Positions 54,654 through 61,776 of a DNA stretch of 64,000 bases are shown piece by piece. The notes below the pieces were generated by a model. The model did not search any database. It was not told where the DNA came from and was given only the letters and a program-made list of their open reading frames with translations. This stretch comes from Planctomycetota bacterium. Lineage in GTDB: Bacteria > Planctomycetota > UBA1135 > GCA-002686595. The stretch covers positions 62,001 through 126,000 of the forward strand of contig JAPLOF010000015.1 in NCBI GenBank assembly GCA_026692665.1, in the 5' to 3' direction. The translations under genes and the position numbers were made by a program. The first letter of the stretch is position 1, and each line of letters opens with the position of its first letter.

Positions 54654-56132
54654 TCAGTTCGTCGACGGCGCGCCGGGCAGCGGCGTCCGCAGGTAGGGGA
54701 AAGTCGTGTCGAAGAACGTGGCATCGAGGAATGCACCGTCGGTGAACGGCAAGGCACCCGACGGCGCGTCCTTGGCGTCGAGCAGGACGCCCAGGACGCC
54801 GCGCAGAGCCAGGTCCACGACGTCGTCGCCGGGGCGACGTCCGTTCGGGAACCCGGCCAGGTCGCCACCCAGGACGCCGAGGCGATCCTGGTTCGCCGCG
54901 GCGGCGGGTGCCGTCGTCGTGTTGAGACGCATCATCTCGGACGCGACGACGTTCACGGGCTGGTTGACGCCCTGCACGCCCGTCAGGAACACGGACACGA
55001 GATCCGTGCGCGGGAAGAGGTTCGGCGCACGCACGCCGGCGTTGAAGAACAGGATCTCGAGCAGCTCGGGCAGACTCGGATTCGTGACGTAGTCGGCGAA
55101 CTGTCCGTCGCCCATGGGCTCGCTGGCGTTGAAACGGTCCTTGTCCTTGAGGCCGATGACGACCTCGTTCACGAGCGGCATCGCGAGGCGCGAGACCTGC
55201 GTGTAGGCGCCACCTTCCACGGTGACCTTGTTCGCGACGGCCGAGAGCGGGTTCGGGTTCGCGATGCGCGCCTGCCGGACGCTGGCGGTGGTCCAGCCGC
55301 CGATCACGGGCTCGTTGACCACGAGGTACTCGATCGGGATTTCGAGGCAGAGCGCGGTGACGTTGGCGTCGGCCAGGTCGTCCGTCCGCGCGCTCGGATC
55401 GCCGAGGGGGACGAAGTTCACGAGGTCGAAGATCTCGCCCAGGTTCACCACGAACGGGTCCTTGCGTTGGCCGACGAACATGCGCCCGCTGAACGTGCGG
55501 CCCGAGCCGTTGTCGGGCAACACGATGTCGACGACGTGGTCGTTCGCGTAGCCCTCGTAGTCGGGGATGGACTTCGTCCCGATGTTGTCGACGGGCTTCA
55601 CGAACGTGGCCGAGTTCGTCCGAGCGTCCTGCACGGCCGCGCGCGTGCCCGTTCGGCGGTCGCCGAAGACGACGTCGACCGTGTAACGCTCACGGACGTT
55701 CAGGTTCGCCACGTCGCCGGCGCCGGGCCCGATACCGCCTACGTTGACGAGCGGCACCGAGATCGTCTTCTCGGAGCCCGGGTCGCCGATCTGGAGCGTC
55801 TTGTCCTGGAGGTCACGCTGGAACTTGAACTGGAACGTGATGTCCTCCACGGCGTCCGCGTCGTTGTCGACGTGGATCTCGTACAGGGCGTCCTGGTCCA
55901 TCGTGAAGTAGTTCGGGCCACCGTACGGATCCTGCAACGGGATGTAGTCGGCGATGAGGGTCACGAAGCCCTGGCGGCCCGCTTCGTAGCTCCGGAACAT
56001 GTAGAAGTCGGTCGCGTCGACCTTGGGAGTCTTGGTGATGTTCGGGGCCTCGCGGTGGCTCGAAGCTGGGGCCAGAGGAAGCAGTACGCTGGTCGCGGCG
56101 AGCGCGCCGAGACAGTAGGACAGGATTCGCAT
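54654..56132 (-). CDS. DUF4331 family exported protein
   Basis: This encodes 492 residues with a signal peptide (RILSYCLGALAATSVLLPLA) and a mature start SSHREAP, the DUF4331 hallmark. Further family blocks are VDATDFYMFRSYEAG, FVTLIADYIPLQDPYGGPNYF, IHVDNDADAVEDITFQFKF, CLEIPIEYLV, SRLAMPLVNEVVIGLKDKDRFN, FNAGVRAPNLFPRTDLVSVFLTG and FPNGRRPGDDVVDLALR. Function is unknown; the family is often encoded beside ECF sigma factors. It is the first gene of the minus-strand run and is divergent from the ECF sigma gene (163 bases apart), so it is the likeliest target of that sigma. Confidence 0.92.
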   Translation of the reverse strand: MRILSYCLGALAATSVLLPLAPASSHREAPNITKTPKVDATDFYMFRSYEAGRQGFVTLIADYIPLQDPYGGPNYFTMDQDALYEIHVDNDADAVEDITFQFKFQRDLQDKTLQIGDPGSEKTISVPLVNVGGIGPGAGDVANLNVRERYTVDVVFGDRRTGTRAAVQDARTNSATFVKPVDNIGTKSIPDYEGYANDHVVDIVLPDNGSGRTFSGRMFVGQRKDPFVVNLGEIFDLVNFVPLGDPSARTDDLADANVTALCLEIPIEYLVVNEPVIGGWTTASVRQARIANPNPLSAVANKVTVEGGAYTQVSRLAMPLVNEVVIGLKDKDRFNASEPMGDGQFADYVTNPSLPELLEILFFNAGVRAPNLFPRTDLVSVFLTGVQGVNQPVNVVASEMMRLNTTTAPAAAANQDRLGVLGGDLAGFPNGRRPGDDVVDLALRGVLGVLLDAKDAPSGALPFTDGAFLDATFFDTTFPYLRTPLPGAPSTN

Positions 56133-56295
56133 GGTTCGTTCTGGGGCCGCAGCGGACCATTCCGGTCGACTCCCGCGCACCTACGGAAGCCCGGTGCCCG
56201 GTGGATGTCGCGTTCTCCGGTCCCGGGAGCCCGCCCAGGATTTTCGAGAGTCCCCCATCCGTTCCGCCGCCAGGCCGCGTAGTGTCGGCGTGCAG

Positions 56296-56904
56296 ATGCT
56301 GCCCCCCCTGCCGCCCGACCCGGCGCCGCTCCCTGGCTCCGACGAGTTGCGCATCCACGTCGCGCAAGTCGCGCGCGGGGATGAGAGCGCTCTGCGCCAG
56401 CTCTACGAGGAGCTGAGTCCGCGGGTTCTCGGCATCGCGCGACAGATCCTGCAGGACGGTGCCGCGGCGGAGGACGTTGTCGTCGAAGTGTTCGCACAGG
56501 TCTGGCGTCAGGCCGACCGATACGACCCCGCGAAGGGCAGCGTGGCGACCTGGATCGGGACGCTGGCGCGCACACGTTCGATCGACATCCGGCGTTCCCT
56601 GCAGCGCCACTCGACGCGCGCGTCCAGCCTGGAAGCCGACGACGTGGGCAAGCTCCTGGATCCGGGCGAGGCGCCCTGGCTCGCCGCCGGAGATGCCGAG
56701 CGCGCCAGCACCGTCCGCGCCGCGCTGGACCGACTGCCCGGAGAGCAACGGCGCGCGCTCGAGGCCGCCTTCTTCGGAGGACTTTCGCATTCCGAGATCG
56801 CCGCCGCACTGGGTGCGCCCCTCGGCACCGTGAAGACCCGTATCCGATCCGGACTGAGCGCGCTTCGCCTGACGCTCGGTTCGATCGAGGGAAAGATGGC
56901 ATGA
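56296..56904 (+). CDS. ECF RNA polymerase sigma factor
   Basis: This encodes 202 residues. Region 2 is LRQLYEELSPRVLGIARQIL with EDVVVEVFAQVWRQADRYDP and an ATWIGTLARTRSIDI DNA-melting segment; region 4 is LDRLPGEQRRALEAAFFGGL followed by an EIAAALGAPLGTVKTRIRSGL helix-turn-helix. It belongs to the SigK/RpoE-ChrR type with a partner cupin anti-sigma, whose gene overlaps its stop (ATGA). I took the ATG at 56296; the upstream in-frame stretch is antisense to the promoter region. It is likely autoregulated and should also drive the divergent DUF4331 run. Confidence 0.93.
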   Translation: MLPPLPPDPAPLPGSDELRIHVAQVARGDESALRQLYEELSPRVLGIARQILQDGAAAEDVVVEVFAQVWRQADRYDPAKGSVATWIGTLARTRSIDIRRSLQRHSTRASSLEADDVGKLLDPGEAPWLAAGDAERASTVRAALDRLPGEQRRALEAAFFGGLSHSEIAAALGAPLGTVKTRIRSGLSALRLTLGSIEGKMA

Positions 56905-57545
56905 ATAGGCACGAGTTCCTGGACGACGACCTGCGCGAACTGGCCGCGCTCTACGTCCTCGACTCCCTGGAGTCCGAGGCTGCGCGCCGCTATCGCCTCC
57001 ACCTCCGCGGTTGCGAAGCGTGCCAGAGCGAGGTCGAGTCCCTGGCGCGCCTGACGGGCAGGCTGACGCACGCCGCGCCGGAGATCGCGCCGCCGCCGGA
57101 GCTGTGGACCCGCGTGCTCGAGCGGATCCGTGGCGGGACTCCGCCCCGTTCCACTCCGTCACGACGCCCGACACAGGTCTGGAAGGACTGGGACGCCCCG
57201 AGCGCCCCGGGTGACGACGGGGTCTACTTCGCACTCGCCTCCGCGGGAGGGTTCGAGGCGACAGGCCTCGACGGGGTCGCCGTCCGGCGCCTCGCCGTCG
57301 ACCCCGAAAAGGAACGGGTGACGATGCTCGTGCGCATGGCGCCCGGGACCTCGTATCCGGCGCATCGCCACGGAGGCGCGGAGGAGTGTTTCGTCCTCGA
57401 GGGCGACCTGCGTGTCGGCGACGTGCACATGCAGGGCGGGGATTTCCAGCGCGCCGAGAGCGGCAGCGTGCACCCGGTCCAGTCGACGGATTCTGGGTGC
57501 CTCCTCTTGATCGTGTCCTCGACGACGGACGAGCTGCTGGACTGA
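56901..57545 (+). CDS. ChrR-type cupin anti-sigma factor
   Basis: This encodes 214 residues. The N-terminal anti-sigma zinc domain shows ELAALYVLDSLES and the H-x3-C-x2-C signature (HLRGCEAC); the C-terminal half is a cupin with HRHGGAEECFVLEGDLRVGD and later SVHPV metal ligands. ChrR-like proteins hold the sigma factor until singlet oxygen, peroxide or another signal acts on the metal sites. The start codon overlaps the sigma stop, giving equal production. Length matches the family. Confidence 0.92.
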   Translation: MNRHEFLDDDLRELAALYVLDSLESEAARRYRLHLRGCEACQSEVESLARLTGRLTHAAPEIAPPPELWTRVLERIRGGTPPRSTPSRRPTQVWKDWDAPSAPGDDGVYFALASAGGFEATGLDGVAVRRLAVDPEKERVTMLVRMAPGTSYPAHRHGGAEECFVLEGDLRVGDVHMQGGDFQRAESGSVHPVQSTDSGCLLLIVSSTTDELLD

Positions 57546-57706
57546 CGCGGCTCGGGAATCCCGCGGATCCCGTACCCGCGCCTTGGGTGTCATCCCGCTT
57601 GCTCTCGCCCGCAGCGCCGAGAGCCCTCCCCGGTTCGCCGCTCGCCGCAAGTGCGCTGGACCGCCGAGTCCTCGCCATCGTGTACCGTCCGGCCGAGGCC
57701 CCGCAC

Positions 57707-58711
57707 ATGAAGCCCCCCTCCCCTGGTCGGCCGTGGCTCGCGCGCATCGGACGTTGGGCGTTGTGGTCGGCCCTCGGGCTGTGGTTCCTCTGGACCGCGC
57801 TGACCCTTCTGTACGCCAACCTGAGCCAAGGCTGGTTGCGCACGACCCTCTTCGCGCTCTACGCCGGCTGGATGCTCGCCTGCTTGCTGCTCTGGCGACC
57901 GCGCCAGCGCGGCCAGACGCTCGCGATCGCGTCCAGCGCGCTGGTCGCCCTGGCCTACGTGGCCGTGCGACCGTCGAACGATCGCACGTGGAGGCCCGAG
58001 GAGGCTGTGGCAGCCACCGTCGAGATCGACGGCGGCCGGGTGACCGTGCACGGCGTGCGCAACTTCCACTATCGCTCGGAGCAGGACTTCGATGCGCGCT
58101 GGGAGGATCGCACGTACGACCTGTCGAAGTTGCGCACCCTCGACCTGGCCATGAGCTACTGGGGCCCGACCGCGTGGTGCCACACGATCGTGAGTTTCGG
58201 CTTCGAGGGCGGAGAGCACGTGGCCGTCTCGGCCGAGGTCCGGAAAGAGGTCGGGGAGTCCTTCTCGAGCTTCGGGGGCTTCTTCAAGCAGTTCGAGCTC
58301 TCGTACGTGTGGGGCGACGAGCGTGACCTCCTCGGCGTCCGCACGAACCACCGCGGCGAGCACGTGCAGCTCTACAGGATCCGGGCCAAGCCGGAGCGCA
58401 TCCAGGAGCTCTTCCTCTCCTACGCGCGCTTCACCGACGGTCTCGCGAGAGAGCCGCAGTTCTACAAGACCCTGCGCAACAGCTGCGGCGTGAACATCCT
58501 GCACCGCGTGGCCGAGACGGGGAAGGTGACCCTGTTCGGGCGTGCCGCGCTGCTGAACGGCTATTGGGACGAGCACCTGTACGCGAACGGAGCCATCGAC
58601 ACGAGCCTGCCCCTCGAGGAGTTGCGCCGGCGCAGCCGCATCGACGCGAAGGCGCAGGCGGCGGGCGAGGGGCCCGATTTCTCGCAGCGGATCCGCGTGG
58701 ACCTGCCCTGA
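57707..58711 (+). CDS. DUF4105 membrane protein
   Basis: This encodes 334 residues. There are two to three membrane spans in the first about 85 residues (ALWSALGLWFLWTALTLLY, TTLFALYAGWMLACLLLW, IASSALVALAYVAV), then a periplasmic domain with the family blocks VHGVRNFHYRSEQDFDARWE, MSYWGPTAWCHTIVSFGF, LLGVRTNHRGEHVQLYRI and a conserved NSCGVNILHRV. The conserved His and Cys residues suggest an enzyme, possibly a protease- or hydrolase-like domain. The ATG at 57707 is the only one next to the first span. It lies 161 bases after the anti-sigma gene and may be in the same regulon. Confidence 0.85.
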   Translation: MKPPSPGRPWLARIGRWALWSALGLWFLWTALTLLYANLSQGWLRTTLFALYAGWMLACLLLWRPRQRGQTLAIASSALVALAYVAVRPSNDRTWRPEEAVAATVEIDGGRVTVHGVRNFHYRSEQDFDARWEDRTYDLSKLRTLDLAMSYWGPTAWCHTIVSFGFEGGEHVAVSAEVRKEVGESFSSFGGFFKQFELSYVWGDERDLLGVRTNHRGEHVQLYRIRAKPERIQELFLSYARFTDGLAREPQFYKTLRNSCGVNILHRVAETGKVTLFGRAALLNGYWDEHLYANGAIDTSLPLEELRRRSRIDAKAQAAGEGPDFSQRIRVDLP

Positions 58712-58862
58712 ACTGCGGAGGCCATCCCGACGCACCCTGGGTGTGGCCCGGCAACGCGGAGCGGCGGAGAGGGCCTCTGGAATCCGACCCGCCGCCCGGC
58801 TCGGCACGGTGCTTTCACGGGAGCAAGAGGCGCGCGGCGAACCACCCGCCCGGAACGCGACC

Positions 58863-59210
58863 TCAGACCTTCGGCTGGAGGCGCGCCTCGGTGCCCGGGA
58901 TGTTGGCGAGTCCCCAGTCCTTCACGCTCTCGAGCACGGGGCCCAGCGATTTCCCGCGTTTGGTGAGCCGGTACTCGGCGCGCCCCTGGCCCGCGGGAGA
59001 AGCGAAGGTCTCGACGAGGCCGCTCTTCGTCAGCCGGGCGAGGCGTTCCGACAGGATGTTCGTCGCGATGCCCTCGGGCGAATCGAGGAAATCGCGAAAG
59101 CGCGACTTGCCACAGAACAGATCGCGCACGACGAGGAGAGTCCACTTGTCGCCGAGCAGGTCCAGGGTGCAGGCGACCGGACAGGGAGAGCGCTTCGGGG
59201 AACGGGGCAT
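58863..59210 (-). CDS. HxlR-family transcriptional regulator
   Basis: This encodes 115 residues with the winged-helix HxlR layout: N-terminal CPVACTLDLLGDKWTLLVVRDL, recognition-helix region ILSERLARLTKSGLVE and wing YRLTKRGKSLGPVLESV. The Cys residues near the start are the sites through which some family members sense aldehydes or oxidants. It lies 65 bases downstream of the ABM-like lipoprotein gene on the same strand and close to the plus-strand 4Fe-4S/SCP2 gene. A palindrome sits just before the start, possibly its operator. Confidence 0.9.
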   Translation of the reverse strand: MPRSPKRSPCPVACTLDLLGDKWTLLVVRDLFCGKSRFRDFLDSPEGIATNILSERLARLTKSGLVETFASPAGQGRAEYRLTKRGKSLGPVLESVKDWGLANIPGTEARLQPKV

Positions 59211-59226
59211 GGCGTTTCCAAGTGTA

Positions 59227-59236
59227 CTCACGTGAG
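59227..59236. promoter_or_regulatory. Palindrome before the HxlR gene
   Basis: CTCACGTGAG is a perfect 10-bp palindrome 17 bases before the HxlR start, between it and the ABM-like gene. It suits a dimeric winged-helix repressor; a flanking GTGTA makes it slightly longer. Confidence 0.35.
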
Positions 59237-59275
59237 AGGGCGGCAGCGTCGCTGCGTGCTCAGCCGGCCGCCTCC

Positions 59276-59773
59276 TCAGCGAGGTGTGCTTCCTCTCGTC
59301 TCCGCGAGCAGTTCGAGTGCCTGATCCCAGCTCGGCGGCACGAGCCGGGTCGGCCACGGAACCCGCCGGAAGTTCGATTCTAGAGTCGCGCTGGATCCCT
59401 CGCTCCGCGCGCGACGGTGAGTCGTGGAACGGATGAAATCCTCGAGCGCGGGCTCGTCCCGCCAAACGCTGAGCGTCCAAACGTCATCGCCCAGGAGCTC
59501 GCGCCGCACCGAGAAGCCGATCAGGCCCGGGTGCTTCGGCAGATCTTCGACGACCCTTCGGGTCTGCTCGTCGAACGCGGATCGGAGAGCTCGATCGAGC
59601 CGCGCGTGCGTGATCTGCACGACGACCTCGTCTCCCGCGTCGGGCAGCGTGACGCCCCGTTCCGGCTCGAAACCTGGACCGCGAAACGGGGTCTTGACGC
59701 TGCATGCGGCCAGGGCGAGCGCGAGCGCGATGACGATGGCCGCGGCAAGGAAGAGCTTCCAGAGGATGGGCAT
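59276..59773 (-). CDS. Lipoprotein with antibiotic-biosynthesis-monooxygenase-like domain
   Basis: This encodes 165 residues. The leader MPILWKLFLAAAIVIALALA ends LAACS, a lipobox with Cys24. The rest is one dimeric alpha-beta-barrel (ABM-like) domain: VVVQITHARLDRALRSAFDE, VVEDLPKHPGLIGFSVRREL, DDVWTLSVWRDEPALEDFI, with W and F lining the pocket. Most ABM proteins are cytoplasmic; membrane anchoring is unusual. Cofactor-free oxygenation or heme/quinone binding are possible roles. It shares orientation with the HxlR gene 65 bases downstream. Confidence 0.7.
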   Translation of the reverse strand: MPILWKLFLAAAIVIALALALAACSVKTPFRGPGFEPERGVTLPDAGDEVVVQITHARLDRALRSAFDEQTRRVVEDLPKHPGLIGFSVRRELLGDDVWTLSVWRDEPALEDFIRSTTHRRARSEGSSATLESNFRRVPWPTRLVPPSWDQALELLAETRGSTPR

Positions 59774-60089
59774 GGGAGGGTCGGCGGCACGGGGATGCAG
59801 GCGCGGTTGGACGGATGCGTGAGGGACACGAGGATCCTGACCCACTCGCTTGCATTTTGCAAGTGCTCGTAGCACGATCAGCTGGTCGCCCGGCCCCGCT
59901 CGCTCCGAGCAGGGCTCCGCGCTCCTCCTACCGGCCTGACTTCCGCAGTCGAACCATGCGCATGAGCAACGCCGCCCGAATGGGCTCTCGTCCCGCACCC
60001 GACGAACCGTGTCCGCACGTCCGCCAGCGAGCGCCCGGCCGCTCCTCGGCTGGAGCCAGCCGCGTTCGCAGCTCGATCGGCGGTGCCGC
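59774..60089. other. Divergent gap between the ABM-like and 4Fe-4S/SCP2 genes
   Basis: No gene seen. The AT-richer stretch TTGCATTTTGCAAG at 59851-59864 contains a short palindrome (TTGCA...TGCAA) and stands out in this GC-rich sequence; it may be a promoter or operator for the ABM/HxlR pair. Confidence 0.4.
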
Positions 60090-61388
60090 GTGATCCCGGC
60101 ACACATCGTCACGAGCCAGCACATCGAGCTCGAGGAACTGAAGCAGCTGGCCACATCGCTGGGCGCGGACGACGTGGGCGTCGTCGACATCGACGACCCC
60201 GCGCTCGACGTCGATCGCACGGATCTACTCGCGGCCTTCCCTCGCGCCCGCACGCTCGTCGCGCTCGTCAGCCGCATGAACCGCGAGCCGATCCGCAGCC
60301 CGGCTCGCTCGATCGCGAACCTGGAATTCCACGACCGGACGGAACACGTGAACGAAGTCGCGCGCGAACTCGTCGCGGCACTCGAGCGCCGGGGTATCTC
60401 CGCCCTGAATCCCTCGGCCGGCTTCCCGATGGAGATGCACCGTTTCCCGGGCAAGACCTGGATCGTCTCCCACAAGCTCGTGGCTCAGGCTGCGGGTCTG
60501 GGACGCATCGGCATTCATCGCAACCTCATCCACCCGCGGTTCGGCAGCTTCGTGCTCCTCGCCACGGTCGCCATCGCTGCCCGCGTCGCAGCTCACGATT
60601 CCCCCATCGACTTCAATCCCTGCATGACCTGCAAGCTGTGCGTCGCGGCCTGCCCGGTCGGAGCGATCGCGCCGGATGGCCGCTTCGACTTCGGCGCCTG
60701 CTACACGCACAACTACCGCGAGTTCATGGGCGGCTTCGGCGACTGGGTGGAGAACGTCGTGGCCAGCAAGGACGCGCGCGACTACCGGCGCCGCTTCGAC
60801 GACGGGGAGACGTCCTCGATGTGGCAGAGCCTGGCTTTCGGTCCGAACTACAAGGCCGCGTATTGCATGGCCGCATGCCCGGCGGGCGAGGACGTGATCG
60901 GGCCCTACGCACGCGACAAGGCTCAGTTCCTCGAGGATGTACTCCAGCCGCTTCGATCCAAGGAGGAAGCCGTGTACGTGCTTCCCGGCTCGGATGCCGA
61001 GCTGCACGTCCGGAAGCGCTTCCCACGCAAGCACGTTCGGCTCGTCGGGACTCGGCTCCGCCCGCGCACGATCGAGGGTTTCCTGCGCGGGCTTCCGCTC
61101 GTCTTCCAGCGCAGTCGATCGAAGGACCTCCACATCCGCTACCACTTCGACTTCACCGGGGACAGCCCGACTCAGGTCACGGTCGCGATCGACGACGGCG
61201 AGGTCGTGGTCGAACTCGGCCACCAGGGCAGACCGGACATCCACGTCCGGGTCGATGGGCGGCGCTGGCTCGAGATCCTGGCCGGGGATCGGTCGATCCT
61301 GGCGGCGATCCTCACGCGGAGGCTGCGCGCTCGGGGCCCTGTCCGGCTCCTGCGGACCTTCGGACGGTGCTTCGGCGTGGACGCCTGA
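60090..61388 (+). CDS. 4Fe-4S protein (QueG/dehalogenase-like) fused to SCP2-like domain
   Basis: This encodes 432 residues. The N-terminal half (about 10-190) resembles the epoxyqueuosine reductase/reductive dehalogenase fold (GLGRIGIHRNLIHPRFGSF, PMEMHRFPGK). A ferredoxin region follows with C-x2-C-x2-C-x3-CP (CMTCKLCVAACPVG) and a second cluster using Cys in FGACYTHNY and CMAACPAGED. The last about 100 residues (LHIRYHFDFTGDSPTQVTVAI, GRRWLEILAGDRSILAAIL) look like an SCP2 sterol/lipid-binding fold. No cobalamin-binding motif is evident. It may be a soluble redox enzyme acting on a hydrophobic substrate. The GTG at 60090 is chosen; the upstream sequence is Arg/Pro-rich. The HxlR regulator nearby may control it. 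Confidence 0.82.
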   Translation: MIPAHIVTSQHIELEELKQLATSLGADDVGVVDIDDPALDVDRTDLLAAFPRARTLVALVSRMNREPIRSPARSIANLEFHDRTEHVNEVARELVAALERRGISALNPSAGFPMEMHRFPGKTWIVSHKLVAQAAGLGRIGIHRNLIHPRFGSFVLLATVAIAARVAAHDSPIDFNPCMTCKLCVAACPVGAIAPDGRFDFGACYTHNYREFMGGFGDWVENVVASKDARDYRRRFDDGETSSMWQSLAFGPNYKAAYCMAACPAGEDVIGPYARDKAQFLEDVLQPLRSKEEAVYVLPGSDAELHVRKRFPRKHVRLVGTRLRPRTIEGFLRGLPLVFQRSRSKDLHIRYHFDFTGDSPTQVTVAIDDGEVVVELGHQGRPDIHVRVDGRRWLEILAGDRSILAAILTRRLRARGPVRLLRTFGRCFGVDA

Positions 61389-61776
61389 CCGATCGAGGAC
61401 GCTCCCCGGGCAACCGTGGAGCCAAGTGCTCGTGCTCCGAGCCCGACTGTGCTCGTCCCCTGGATGGATGAGCGCGGATCAGCCCGGCCCGGCCCGATCG
61501 CCCTCCTCCCACGTCCACCAGGCCGACATCCCGGCGCCTGACGCGGGAACGCGAGGACACCGGACTCGCGACTCCGGCTTCCGGACTTACTCAGGACGAT
61601 CCGCGCGAGCGGAATCCTCGCGATACCGTGAATCGAAGCTGCAACGGGGAACGCTGGACGTCGCTGGAGATCGGGAGAGACGCGCGCTCTAGCAGCGGGC
61701 GATCGACTCGACATCCGGCCGCAGGCAAGCAGCGACTGCGATCCCAGGCACACGACCAACCGAAGTCCCCTCCACG
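61389..61776. other. Gap upstream of the terminal repeat protein
   Basis: No gene, hairpin or transposase homology recognised. It probably carries the promoter of the following gene. Confidence 0.35.
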
